A DNA stretch of 64,000 bases from NCBI GenBank assembly GCA_014529385.2, contig CM043969.1:29904946-29968945 (forward strand), written 5' to 3'. The translations under genes were made by a program, and so were the position numbers. This stretch comes from Adiantum capillus-veneris (lineage: Eukaryota; Streptophyta; Polypodiopsida; Polypodiales; Pteridaceae). Below, one piece after another: positions 11,707 through 23,189 of this stretch. Each line of letters opens with the position of its first letter. Positions within the stretch are counted from its first letter, which is position 1. Under the pieces are notes generated by a model, which worked only from the letters and a program-made list of their open reading frames with translations, searched no databases and was not told where the DNA came from.

Positions 11707-12303
11707 CCAAAATCACGATCCATCATAAAAAAGGTCCTAAAACTTTAACATATCAGTCCAGAAAAGTCGCCCTATGGTCTAGGAGCACTCTCCTATGGTA
11801 AAAAATGACTAAAAACAATGATTTAAGCACTCAAATCTGCAATTATGGCTCACAAAGGCGTAGCCACAAACCACAACAAAACTGACAATCCTTACACTTA
11901 ATTGAAAAATCAAAGAGAGAGGAACGCAATGCAAGTTTTGAAATTAAAAACTATTTACCTAATCGTTAGGAAAGTTGATTACAAGTTAGAGCTTCGTAGT
12001 CGCTTGAGCGTACGTACAACAGAGCTCTTTCTTCTCTAAAGATAAGCCTCCCTTTCACATTAAGGTTATTGAACTTTATATCTAGGGCTTTCTAAATGGC
12101 CAATGGCCAGTTCACATGGACTTTTACAACTATCATGACAACATTACAACTCGGGGAATTGACCTGCTACTCTCGAATCAGGATTTACACAGAGTATTAC
12201 TACACTAGTTTGAAAAACTAATAGAGTACAAATGTGGTGTCCGGCTACGTGTCCGGCCAGTTGGGTGCCTGTTTGATCTGTCCTCAAACATTCCCCCCTT
12301 CCT

Positions 12304-13224
12304 AAATCGTGTCGTTCCTTAACACAACCTTGTGCAGTCTTGTAATAGGGTTGTCTTCAGCTTTGTCTTGAAGGTTGGTCTTCAGCCAGCTTTGTCTTGA
12401 AGGATGGTCTTCATCTTGGGAAGTGCTTTGTCGTTGATGATGCTCCCCCTTCCTAGAGTGATTCATAGCTGTCATGTTGTTGATTCATGATTTGAGCTTG
12501 ATTGTTGAGGCAACTTTTCTTCTTGTTGCGCATTCTCCTCTTTGTTGCTAGTCTTGGCCGCCGTGAAGAGGGATTTTCATGTTTTTGAGTTTGTAGAACC
12601 AATCCTCTTTGTAGCGTGGACTTTATGTTGGGTTTGCTTTCCATGTCCACTGTGAATTGAGTTGTCTGCAATAGGTCACCGATGTTGAAGCACTGTGTGA
12701 GCTACTTTTGATTGGTTTTTATGACTCTCTTGCGGAATTTGTCATTGCTTGTCATTGTAGGTCATTCTTTGACTTGCCATTGTTTGATGGAGCTTTGTTG
12801 TCGACATTGTAGATAAAAGATTATCTTGCTAAGCATATGGAGACCTGCACTTTTTGCTCCAAGTCATTGTCGATTGATTTGGGTAGCCATTTCCTTATTG
12901 TTGATGTAGAAGGAATATATACAAGAAGTCGACGATGAGGGTTCCTAGATTAGGTTCTTAAAACTTGGATGACCAAAGGGAAAAAACCCGGTGGGAAAAA
13001 AGTGCCTTTGGTATACGCTCTTATTGGAGTTGAGAATTTGGACTTGAAGTACATGTCATGCAAGGTGAGTGCTTGGGAGAAACAAAGGAAGAGTGTCTAA
13101 TGCAAGTGCCAATTATGGGACAGTCTATATACTTATGAGAGATTTGTCAAACAAAAGCATGTAGTGTAAGAGATGGAGTTGATGGGTGCTTCAAGGAATA
13201 AATGTACACATGTGACATCAACGG
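12304..13224. other. Intergenic, remnant sequence without a gene
   Basis: This adjoins the polypurine tract of the split LTR, so it should be the internal 3' end of that minus-strand element. Only short frames are open (for example 72 codons at 12453-12671, minus), with no recognisable motif. CTTCAGC...CTTTGTCTTGAAGG occurs twice near 12355-12405. Confidence 0.5.
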
Positions 13225-15450
13225 ACGTTGGAGAGGGGGAATAGAGAACACACCCAACACACAAAGTATTTTCCTCTCTATAGCCCAGGGATTCCACAGC
13301 ACCCCTAACCTCTCAAATAACACCTTCAAATTGGCTAATTTGCACTAACAACTCCTCTTTAGCATACAAAACAACAACCTCACACCTTGCAAAAAAACAC
13401 CCACAACACAAATGCACCCACACTGCTCAACTCACCCTTTTTGACTCACAAAACACTCCTAATCTGCCCTCTCGGTAGCACCTTTCAAGCTGTAAGGAAA
13501 ACCCTCTGCAAGCAATGGCCAATACAAGAGAAGAGGAGGGGAGTGGGGAGAAGCAACACAAGAGATTGGGGCAAATGAGTGGTATTATTGCATAGGGTGT
13601 AGTACAACCAAGTATGCAGCTTCAATGGCAAGCCTAACAACACACAAGCTTTAATCTTCCAATCACACACACAGGCAAAAAAGCCACCTTGGTCCAAAGA
13701 CCCTAAAAAATGAACATAAACCTCCTTTTATAGGGGTGTGCCTATGAGTCCAAAAAAAGAAAAATGGGGTGAGCTTCCATGTCATGTACTTCATTTGGAG
13801 CTCTATTTAGAATTGGTTTGCATTGCCACCACTTGGCATATTTTATTTTTGGACACACTTGCATGCTACACCTCTTGTCCACCCGATTCGGCCACCCAGT
13901 CTTCCTCCTCTTGGGCCTTTGAGTGCCCTTAGCCTTGCTCTTTAACTGCCCTTACCAGCACCTCTTAGCAGCGAGACCCTTAGCCTTGCTCTTTAACTGC
14001 CCTTACCGGCACCTCTTAGCAGCGAGACCCCTCCCCTGTCGAGGCAATAGCGATGTCGCTATTGGGGGGGGGCCTTCTCCTCAATAATCTTTGGCCCTTT
14101 GCGGGCGCGGGAACCTGCCCTTACAGGACGCCACATCATCACCAAAATCACACCACGTGGGTTCCACTGCGCCGCCCCACCACGTCGAAACCGTCGCCAA
14201 AATCGTCGCCAACGGCCACACCGCGCCGTGCGCAGTGCCAGCCCACGCACCATAGACAGGGGAGCTCCCCTCACACCTCTTGGATACCAACAAAGGCGTC
14301 ACGGCCTAGTATTTATACTGCGCTATCCGCCCTATTCCCTGTGCATGTGGGATTAATATCCGCCACGTGGCAACCCGAGAGGCCATGGCCTTAAAGGCTT
14401 TAAAAAAAATCCCCATTACTTTTTTAACACAAGCTTTTTCTTGGACCTACCTTTACCAGGCTTCCATACTCTGCTCCCACCTCCTGCTGCCAAGCCGCAA
14501 CAACCTTCTGAAGCTCCACTTTCCCGGCTCTAGCCACCCTCTCTGTATCTGCACTTTGACCCCTCAGCATCCTTGAACCAAGGCTTTCAAAAAGTGAGAA
14601 AATCATCTGTAATCAACTTTGGACAAGGGCACCCAAACTTCCGATTTCCATAACTTCTTGCTCCGGACTCCGTTTGGCATGCAGTCACTTCCTGTTAGCT
14701 CCTTATGATGCATGCCCTGATGTAAAACTTTGTTGGTGCTCAAAAGAAGCCAAATGTCACATTATCCAATGTGGCCAGACCTGGCCCTCGCAAAAACTTC
14801 AACTGACCATATCTTGCAAACCATGGCTCCGATCCCCAATCCGAAAAGATGGGTAGACTCCATGAATTGAGCTCTACACATCTATACCTCAAGTTCCACT
14901 TGGATTACCTATCCCCAGCTATCCTGTCCGGCAAGAATCTGCAAACCACTAAAGCTTCAACCTTCTATAACTTGGGATCTATAGCTCGGTTTGATGAACC
15001 GTCTGGACCTGCTTCGTCAGCACTTCAAGCTCTTCATTCCTGGACCCAAAGGCTGCACTTTGCATCTCCTTCACTTGCTACCCAAATTAGCCCCTTATGG
15101 AGCCTTTCTTGGCCTATAAGCCGCATCATGCATACACCTCCGCTGCTACCTGCCATCCCATGATCTTCCTAGCTGCTTCAGACCTTTTCCATGCTTCTAC
15201 TTGCCTGCACACATGTGTCCATGCCACCTTCTAGAGTCGACACACTTTGGCTACACCAACGTCTCAATAGCTTCCACGTTTCCAAGAATGGTTTTTGATG
15301 TAGAATCTTCTCCACTCATTCGTCATTGTGTTGAGTGCGTGAGTGTCTTTTGAACTTCCTCCTTCACTTTCCACTATACTACAATGACTTTAACTCTTAT
15401 GCCCACCTATGCCCGCATGAGCGACACAACGTAATTATGCTCAACTCTTC
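13225..15450 (+). repeat. Dispersed repeat R1, copy B (longest)
   Basis: Starts GGAGAGGGGGAATAG and shows the landmarks CTCTATAG, ACAGCACCCCTAACC and CACCTTCAAA shared with 900-1556 and 50270-50760. A second block (14780-15150) aligns with 51120-51425: CTACACATCTATA, ATATCTTGCA, GGCTC(C/T)G, ATCACTTCAAGCTCT-like, CTTGGCCTATAA and CCGCAT. Between them lie a duplicated 60-70 bp segment (13932-14032, TTAGCCTTGCTCTTTAACTG twice) and the GC-rich hairpin at 14041. No ORF has recognisable domains. It may be a large LTR or non-autonomous element. Confidence 0.55.
14041..14068. repeat. Hairpin (AATAGCGA family, copy 3)
   Basis: GCAATAGCGATGTCGCTATTG is a near-perfect palindrome followed by nine G. 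Same core as 363-401 and 785-818. It lies at the edge of a GC-rich insert (14090-14390) inside the R1 copy. Confidence 0.6.
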
Positions 15451-16544
15451 TAGCTTGAACAATACCTAGAATAACTAAGATGCTTAGACCACATATAATA
15501 TTACATTAAGGTTTGGGACTAACACTTAGCTCAGTTAGTGTCTTAGCTGCCCGACTCTGACTTTTATGCCATGTATTTTAAATGGCGACTTGGACTTACC
15601 CGTTCAAGGCCAGAAACCCAATTCCATAAATTTTAGAAATTTAGGCCTTTTCCATTGTGTTGATATTTGAATGCTACCATTTTGTCGAGTAGGTTGGAGC
15701 ATTCTAGCTCCTCTTGAATTGCTTCTCGTATGTTCACACTGCTTTGTGAAACAAGTCCTTCGGCTCTTGTAGGGATTGATGTAGCCTTTGCTTTATCTCC
15801 CATGAGAAGCGATTGTTGAATCCGTGTGTGGGTTCTTTGTGATTGAGTTTTAACTAGCGATTTTGGAACCCATTTCACAAGTGTACGAGGAAAACCTATA
15901 GAAACCAATGTGCACAAGAACTGTATCAAAATTCTTCCCAACATGGATCGCGATCCATGTACCTTTTTGGCCAAAATAAGTAAAACCCATGCCATCTGAT
16001 TGAGTATGATCAAGAAAGCCAAGCCATGAAGTTTCAATCCATTTGAATCCCAAAATCCACTTCAAAAAGCCAAAATCTATAAATCTGTACATGATTTCCA
16101 AAATTCAGCCCAAGTCTCAAACCATTGATCCAAATCCCAAAATTTTTGGACCAAGTCATAATCAAGATGAACCATACCAGATGGTATCATCAGACTTCCA
16201 AAATATTGCCCAACATGGATCGCAATCCATGTACCTTCATCCCTAAATCCAGAGAGAGTTGCTCAGTAGCATCCCCTTATGCCCAGGAGCAACTTCCCAA
16301 AGTTAGAATTTTCAAATGCTTCCCAACACGGATCGCAATCCATGTTCCTTTTAACCAAAATACATCTATTACATTATAGTCTTGTGCCTATAGTAATCCT
16401 AGGTGCACTGGTGAAATTTGGTCAAATTTGGAGTAGTTTTGACAAAGTTAAGCTCACTTTTTCATTTTATGGTCAAGTTTACACTTTTCGACAATTTTGA
16501 TCAATGGCTAAAACCTGATTTCACTTGCAAAAATTGGCAACAGG
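15451..16544. other. Non-coding stretch with three copies of a palindromic motif
   Basis: No gene recognised. A perfect 20-bp palindrome ACATGGATCGCGATCCATGT lies at 15941-15960, with one-mismatch and two-mismatch versions at 16213-16232 and 16326-16345. Each is preceded by CCCA and followed by a (T/A)CCTT-like segment. The flanks consist of short AAAATC/CCAAAATCC-like repeats. This may be the 5' leader of the element starting at 16545. Confidence 0.6.
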
Positions 16545-19500
16545 ATGCCTCGAAGGAAAGCACAGAGGGAGTGGAATGTGGCACACTATGAGATAACCGA
16601 TATCTCATCAAATGAGAAAGCTCACCTCACCGAACAAGTACTTGAAGCAATTCCGGCAAACATTTTCATCGGAAGGTTTCAAGCAGCAGACGGAGAAATT
16701 GTAAAGACCACCATCTTTCCACAGGAAATGTGGACTTTGCACCAGAAACCAGAAGTGCAAGAAGTGGTCAGGTGCCTCCAGCTCGACAACTTCTTACGAC
16801 TACCTCCTTGGGGAACAGATTTCAGACGAGGTCACGAGCTCATAAGTTCAATTAAATACAATGGAGAAGCAACTCTGACAGACAAGGATGGGGCAATCGT
16901 TAAGGTAAAAATTACAGCGGAAATTATCAATGAAGCCCTCCACCTGCCGCAAGGGATGCACAATCTATTGCAAAAAACGAAGGCAGTAGACAATGATAAA
17001 GCCTTTTTGAAGCAACGAGATCACAAGTTGACATATCAAGACCTGATCTACTAAAAAATGGAACTGTCATTGCGTCTTATATGACAACATTTCAAGGTGC
17101 AGAAGTCGCCTAGATATACCGAACCCTTGTTGCATATGGTAGTGGTAATGGCGATGGGCTTGGCTGAAGGCAGGGTGGTCAGTTGTGCGACTTTGGAAAC
17201 TATCTTCTTGACATGATCGTGGAAGCAAACCTGAAGGGTGGTCAAAGAAGTAAAGCTTACATGAACGGGGGACCAATGCTCACACGGATAGCCTATCAAG
17301 CACTGGGCATGATCTACGATCTACCACCTGCCGAAGCGCAGATAGATCTAATCCACAAGTCCAAAAGAGCTGTAAGACCAGTGGCAGGACCTTCTAGAAG
17401 GCCGAACCCAAGAGTCAAACAGACAAGGCAAAGTGCACCTCTAAGGGATTCTGATAGCGAGAAAACCGAGTCAGATGCTCGGAGTAGCCAGGAAGAGGGG
17501 TCCCACCCAAGAGAGACTCCTTCTGAGTACCAATCTTTGGAGAAATAGCAGGATAGCCCATACACACTGGGATATACCCGCTTGAAGAAAAAGGCTGCAC
17601 ATTTGGCAGAATCTTTCCCCATTACTCATGCCAGGAGGACGATGGAAGAGGCTCAGACATTAAGGGAAAAGCTCCGCCAACAAAAGAAGGATCAGCATCA
17701 AACCCAGGAAATAGAAGCGGATGATGAGAAAGAAGACGATGAAGTCGAGAATGCTCCACTGATACACACGCAAACAGAGGCTTTGGAAAGAATCAAGCAA
17801 CAAAAGAGGAAGGAAGCTGAAGAAAAACGAGAAATTTCTAGCGCCATGCGACGGTGAATTCACAATGAGCTCAAGTGAAAGATAGAGCAGAGGCAGCAAG
17901 TAGAATAAAAGAAGCCACGTGTCGATGATCTAGAATCATTTGACGAATCTGGTAAGAGTAAAAAAGGGGAAAGTCACTCACAGGGAAGGAACAACACGAT
18001 ACACAGGACCAACAAGGTCAAGACCTTGGTTCTCCCAAGGACGCTGAGACACTTTCAGAGATGTCAGAAAAAGAGAAAGGAGAAAGTGCACGATGATCGG
18101 AGCAAGGGGTCGAAGGAAAGCAGACGGATCAAAAAACAGAATCACAAACAAAGCCTGCCACAACCTCTGATGCCTTAGAGGATTTGAAACAAAAGAAAAA
18201 GCAAGTTGAGGTGTCTGAGCAATCAGATCAGAGCCGAAAGGACCAACATGGGCCAAGATTGTCACGCACACAAGCGGCCATAAAAGAAGGAGCAGAGATA
18301 ATTAAGTCATTTGACATTGACGATCATTTAGAGCAGATCAAACTGTAGTTCCAATGTCAAAGAGCTCTTTACAACCTCAAGGAGCTGGAGTTAGAAGACA
18401 ACAGAAAACAGGCATCTAGAGCTGCAGCAGAATCCTGGTAGTTAAAGCAACAAATTGAAGCACTAAAGAACGCACAAGTCCAAGCGCAATCAGAGTTGCA
18501 AAGAGAATGTGAGAATGAAACATACTGTTACAAAGAAGTGCAACAATTCAACGAGGCGAACTCCACATTGCACATCGAACAGCAACGCCTCGAGGAGGAG
18601 CTAACCAAAGAAAAGGAACAAAATGAGAAGCTACAAGGCTCTTACATAGTGGTTAGCAGGTCTCTCACTCAGCTCCTGGCCATACAGGAGACACCCTCCT
18701 CTTCAACGATGACTACAGGATCTACTTCCTTAAGCCAGGAAATCAAAGAGTTGAAAGAGGCCCTAAAACAAGAGAAATATGACAGACAGATCATGACGGC
18801 AGGTCATAGGGCCCTACAATAGGCCAAGGATGAGGAAATTGACGACTTAAAGAGGCAACTGACTGAGTCAAGATGGGAAGTAGCAGCTCTAAAAGCCAAT
18901 CAAACAAAGTATCAGTAGGACCTAGGGGAATTTGAGCAGGGAGAAGGATTCGAACAATCAGCGTTCGAAACTCATCAAACAGAGATGCCCACTACAAGCA
19001 CTAAAAAAGGCATGCAGGAATTTGAAGATCCAGCCACGACATCCACCTCGAAGTCGGTAAAAGATGAAATTCAGTGTTGGATCTCAGAAGTAAAGGACCC
19101 TTCACACAAGGCGTATATGCAATATGAACTAAAAGTACTGGAATCGGCTGCCCTTCTCATGATCACTCCAGATGAGGTAGCAAAAAATCATGGGCACGAG
19201 ATGATCGCACTACCATTGATGCGGCAAGAAGTTCGATTATGGCAGCAAAAGATGCTCCTAGAACTTGAACCAAATAGTAGAGGGGACTATAGAGAGGTTC
19301 TGATTACGACCCTTCAGATTCAAAACCATCCTCAACAATCAACCACTATGGAGGAAAAAATGGTTTGATCAGCGACGAACTGATGAAACATATTACAGGA
19401 ACGCCCCCCAGCATCTCAAGGTCGACCCCACTTACTATCCCATCAATAGACGACGATCCAGGGACAGTTTTTATAGTTGGCAAAGCAAAATACCGGCAGT

Positions 19501-20085
19501 GCTGAACTACCCGGTAATCACAAAACCGCTTAATAACAGCCCCCATCAGAGCATTACATGGTGAAAACTCTAAAAGGAGTAATCAATATGATGAAAGACA
19601 TCCCAGATCTCGCTTGTCAGATGCTCATAAAGATTGCCAAAATGCTCATCATGTGCATTACAACTTTCAGCGACATTGAAGCTGCAGAGCATCCATGGAA
19701 AGTTTTTGTCGAGGGTCCGTGGGGCACTTGCTCAAATATGGAGACAGAAATCCCCAGCAAAAATGTTATCATGGGATTATATGCAAGAGTCATGTTTCTG
19801 CCCTCTCATTACATGCAGACCTTTGAAGAAGCTTTCAGGACAGGTTTCTTCAAAGTGGACTCTTCCATATTCAATCCAATGACAAAAGATCTGCCAGCCC
19901 GTCACATTGCCTACCAAAGTACCATCAGCAATAATCCCTTCAGAGAGCTGGAAACCACAGTTGAGATTGAAGCAAGAGCTCAGAAGTTCAAAAATCTCAC
20001 TACACAATGCTCAAAAGAAGAAAGTAAAGTAAACTCACTCAAAGACAGCTTGCACGAGGACGTGCAATGAATAGGAAGGGGGGAA
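16545..20085 (+). pseudogene. Non-autonomous LTR retroelement internal ORFs (Gag-like and coiled coil)
   Basis: A once-long coding region broken by stops and frameshifts; pieces are 16545-17054, 17183-17548, 17582-17857, 18496-18822, 18985-19368 and 19558-20070. The first two (MPRRKAQREWN..., then FGNYLLDMIVEAN...GGPMLTRIAYQALG) resemble the domain often annotated as putative plant transposon protein. The middle is K/E/Q-rich coiled coil, with several CAG codons turned to TAG. The end is unrecognised. No protease, RT or integrase motif is visible in 3.5 kb, so the element looks non-autonomous. It ends at a polypurine tract and the LTR at 20086. Confidence 0.7.
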
Positions 20086-20977
20086 TGTTTGGTGGATACA
20101 GGCGCATACAGGCGTATGCACACCAAACCTTGTAGACACTCTATTTTTTTGGAAAAAACCCTGTAATTTATCCTAAGATGAGTTGTAATCATGATGAGAT
20201 TAGACCATACCCTTTTTATTTCTTTGAGTCTACACCCTTGTAAGAGGCCGGATGGCCATGGGAAAGCCCCCTAACTTTTAAAGTCAAAACCCTTACTTTT
20301 GAAGAGAAAAATTATCATTAGCTGAAGGAAGTAAGAAACGTGCACTGTGGAGGCTTCTTGTTACTACAACTTGTAATCTTCTTTTCTCATGAGCTAGTAA
20401 TCAAAATTCTATTCCGAATAGCACATTGCGTTCCTTGTCTCTTGCTCTACAATCTAAGTGTAATCATTTCCAATTATGCTGTGGTTCGCGACGTATTGTT
20501 TGTGAGTTAAATTCATTGATTTGGGGATTAAAATGGTTGTTTTTTGATGTTTTGACCATGGATAAGTGTTTCTATGCTTAAGGAAGATCTTTCCAAGTAT
20601 TTCTGTTTAAGTTTTCTATAGATTTTTTGTGATGGATCATGATTTATGTACCTCTCAGATGGTGACAGAACTTGGTACGAATGAGCCGATAAGTGTTGTG
20701 ATACCTCTCCTTAAGTTTTGTGGCATTCCGGATTCGTTTGGATACCGAAAAGGCGTGATGATGTTGAGTGGTGAGATTGGACGCATACTGATTGTCTAAC
20801 TAGGAAGTGATTGATTTGCTTTTGTCGTAGAACGAGTAGCCCTTGAGTTCACTTTGGTGAGATTGACACTCTCATTAAGTCTCTGTGCCCCATCCCGAGT
20901 CGCTTCCTTGCATATTGACATTATGTTAGTGCAAAAGAGCTATGCTGCAGACGTCCGTTCACGGCGACCCGCTAACA
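20086..20977 (+). repeat. 3' LTR of the non-autonomous retroelement
   Basis: 892 bp from TGTTTGGTGG to CGCTAACA, directly after GGAAGGGGGGAA (polypurine tract). Same family as the split minus-strand LTR at 5826-12290. No 5' LTR was found upstream of 16545, so the element is truncated, or its 5' LTR is too diverged for me to see. Confidence 0.85.
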
Positions 20978-21178
20978 CAAATGGAAAGCAACAATGGATT
21001 GGGAGTTGAGAGTTCTTAATGTAACTCAACTCACTCCCAACCAAATCAATGCATAGTGGCATTGTGGCATCAACTCACGGTGACCCGCTAACACAAATGG
21101 AAAGCAACAATGGATTGGGAGTTAAGAGTTCTTAATGTAACTCAACTCACTCCCAACCAAATCAATGCATAGTGGCAT
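20960..21178 (+). repeat. Tandem ~103-bp repeat spanning the LTR end
   Basis: The segment from CACGG(C/T)GACCCGCTAACA to GCATAGTGGCAT occurs twice, at 20960 and 21076 (offset 116), nearly identical. Each copy contains the last ~18 bp of the LTR and an internal imperfect inverted repeat (TTGGGAGTTGAG ... CTCAACTCACTCCCAA). Confidence 0.85.
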
Positions 21179-21551
21179 CAACAAACATTGCCATACCCAT
21201 TAGGAAATTTCGGAGGTCATTTGGAGGGCCATATGAAGAGAGAGAAAAATAGAGCGCGTCCAATGAGCACGAAGGCTACGTTACGTAGGAAAGTACGTGG
21301 AAAGACTCAAAAAATAGGAAAATAGCATAAAACTTTCACGAATCTAAGATTGTGGCATGGTAATTTCCTTCCTTTTACCGAGTTGTTAGGTGCTTTCCAG
21401 TGGTCCCACTTCTGATATTCTCTTATGGTCATTAACGTACTGGAGGGTGACCATTAAGCCCGCACAGGATATTGGAATTCTAAAACACTTTCCCTCCATT
21501 AGAATGCTTTCAAAGTGAATCTCCCTCCACTAAAGCTTTTCTCTGAGAGCT

Positions 21552-23007
21552 ATGGCTTCCATGTCTTCTCGCCCAAGAAGCTCCAGGTGTTTACTGTCTC
21601 TCACACCAACAACCAACAGCTGCACTTTGCCTAGAAGTCCAAGTAGTAGCATATCCTCAATTACAATATCAACTTCAATAAGTGTAGAGAACCAATGGGT
21701 TGGACAAAGGATAAACAAAGGTTCATGGGTCCTCATGCAACCAAGAAGACCCAAGAGGTCTAGTGGTATCAACGTTTACCGCTTAGCATGGAAGGCCAAA
21801 GTGTTGGATTTCAAAGTTGAAATTGGCAAAAGATCTATAAAGGAAGTTCTTGTTCAGCATGTGTTTACCCATCCAGACGTGATAGCAAACAGTGGAAATG
21901 TATCAGATATACATCAACCACGTTGCAATTGTAAGTACTCTTGACATCTGAACTTCATTTGATTTGTAAGTACTCTTGACATCTGAACTTACTGATACTC
22001 TCATTATAACTTTTCTTATATATTTTGCAATGTTTCTCCCTCTTCTTATGAGCAATGTCTCCATTCTTCACAGCTCAATTACATTAGATTTGTCATTTTT
22101 ACTTATTGATAATCTTAGTTTAACTCTTCTTATATATATTGCAGATGTTTATCCCTCTTCTTATGAGCAATGGGAGCCTGTGGAGTGCATAATAGGCCTC
22201 TTCCTTGTTGTTCATGCCCACATTGGTTCTCTACAGTATTCAGGGAGGAGCAGCAAAATCCTGGCTGATGAAGGAATATTTTTTTATGACCACTTCTACC
22301 AACTCAGCTTAGGGAATAAGAATGGCATGTTGGTGAAAGTGCCTCTACCAACCGATTGGAACACTGTGGACTGGCCAGTTCCCGAGGAAGCAATGGTGGC
22401 GGCAATGCAAAGTAAGCTCTACAAGGATATACAGAGGTCTCTACGTAGCTCTATTCCCACCAAACTGGTTAGAATTGCAAACTTTTGTCCTGCTGCACTC
22501 TTCATAGAGTTGTTTCATAGCTACAACATCCGTGTTACGAAAACTATGTTCATGTGCAAGTCATTTCAGCAGTCATTCTGTGACAAACTTCTTGACAGAG
22601 GATGGTATGTAAAGGAAGAGATTGGCTTACGGTGCGAGGTCGTGCTTGATACTCTAGTTGTCAAGTACATGATTGCAAGCCAATCACTGTTACTCTCGTT
22701 TTGGTATATGCGATCACAAATGCTCAATGGTAAGTACATTCCTATGGACCAGGTTTCTGCAGGTTTGGAAGATAATCCTGCTGTGGATGTGGAAGTGATT
22801 GATAAAGAGCATGGCCTACTGTTGGTGGTTACAATAAGGGAGCTATGCAGTCTTCAGCAGTTGCGGCATGACATAATTGAAGAGTCAATGGATAGGGACC
22901 TATTAGATTTTTCCTTTTTCCTAGCTGGCCGTAAGCTGATGCGGCGAAGGGAAAAAGATATTTTGTGCAAAGAGTTGGGTGGTCGGGTTGAAGTAATGTC
23001 AATGTAA
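21552..23007 (+). CDS. Module gene 1: unknown protein, two exons
   Basis: I do not recognise this protein. Exon 1 is 21552-21930 and exon 2 is 22145-23007. The 214-nt intron has a GTAAGT donor and a TTGCAG acceptor. Exon 1 ends in phase 1 and exon 2 supplies the remaining two bases, so the frame is kept and about 413 residues result. The start is the first ATG after a leader with two CCCTCCA motifs. The N-terminus is Ser/Thr/Arg-rich. The rest looks globular, with YEQWEPVECIIGLF, FFYDHFYQLSLG, SIPTKLVRIANFCPAALFIELF and FSFFLAGRKLMRRREKD segments; no catalytic motif stands out. No stop interrupts it. It converges on gene 2, with stops 118 nt apart. Confidence 0.7.
21931..22144 (+). other. Intron of gene 1 with internal duplications
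   Basis: The donor-side sequence GTAAGTACTCTTGACATCTG occurs again at about 21966. The acceptor side (TCTTATATAT, TTGCA, ATGTTT, then CCCTCTTCTTATGAGCAATG) occurs at about 22011-22055 and at the true acceptor. The upstream copy reads TTTTGCAATG, so the AG of the acceptor is missing. Confidence 0.8.
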
Positions 23008-23125
23008 CAGATATTCTTGTGAACCCAAGTGTATACAAATGACTTTCAATACATGAAGTTTTTTGAGCTCATTTGTCAATTGTGCCGTGTGAATAAGTGT
23101 GCTTGAAATACATTTCTTTACCATG

Positions 23126-23126
23126 T

Positions 23127-23189
<63 letters not shown>

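Larger units (their letters stand above)
5826..12290 (-). mobile_element. LTR of a retroelement (minus), split by a nested copia element
   Basis: The pieces 5826-6160 and 11707-12290 together match the reverse complement of the LTR at 20086-20977. Shared landmarks include the end GCTAACA/TGTTAGC, GACGTCCG, ATAATGTCAATA, GCACAGAGACTT and a GATGGATC(A/G)TGATTT block. On the minus strand the LTR starts TGTTTGAGG, directly after a polypurine tract (GGAAGGGGGGAA, 12291-12302), so it is the 3' LTR of an element whose body lay to the right. Joined length is about 0.91 kb, against 0.89 kb for the other copy. Confidence 0.85.

Noticed and set aside
14053-14394. Overlapping GC-rich frames on both strands
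   Set aside because: High GC makes stops rare. The frames overlap in several registers and show no domain.
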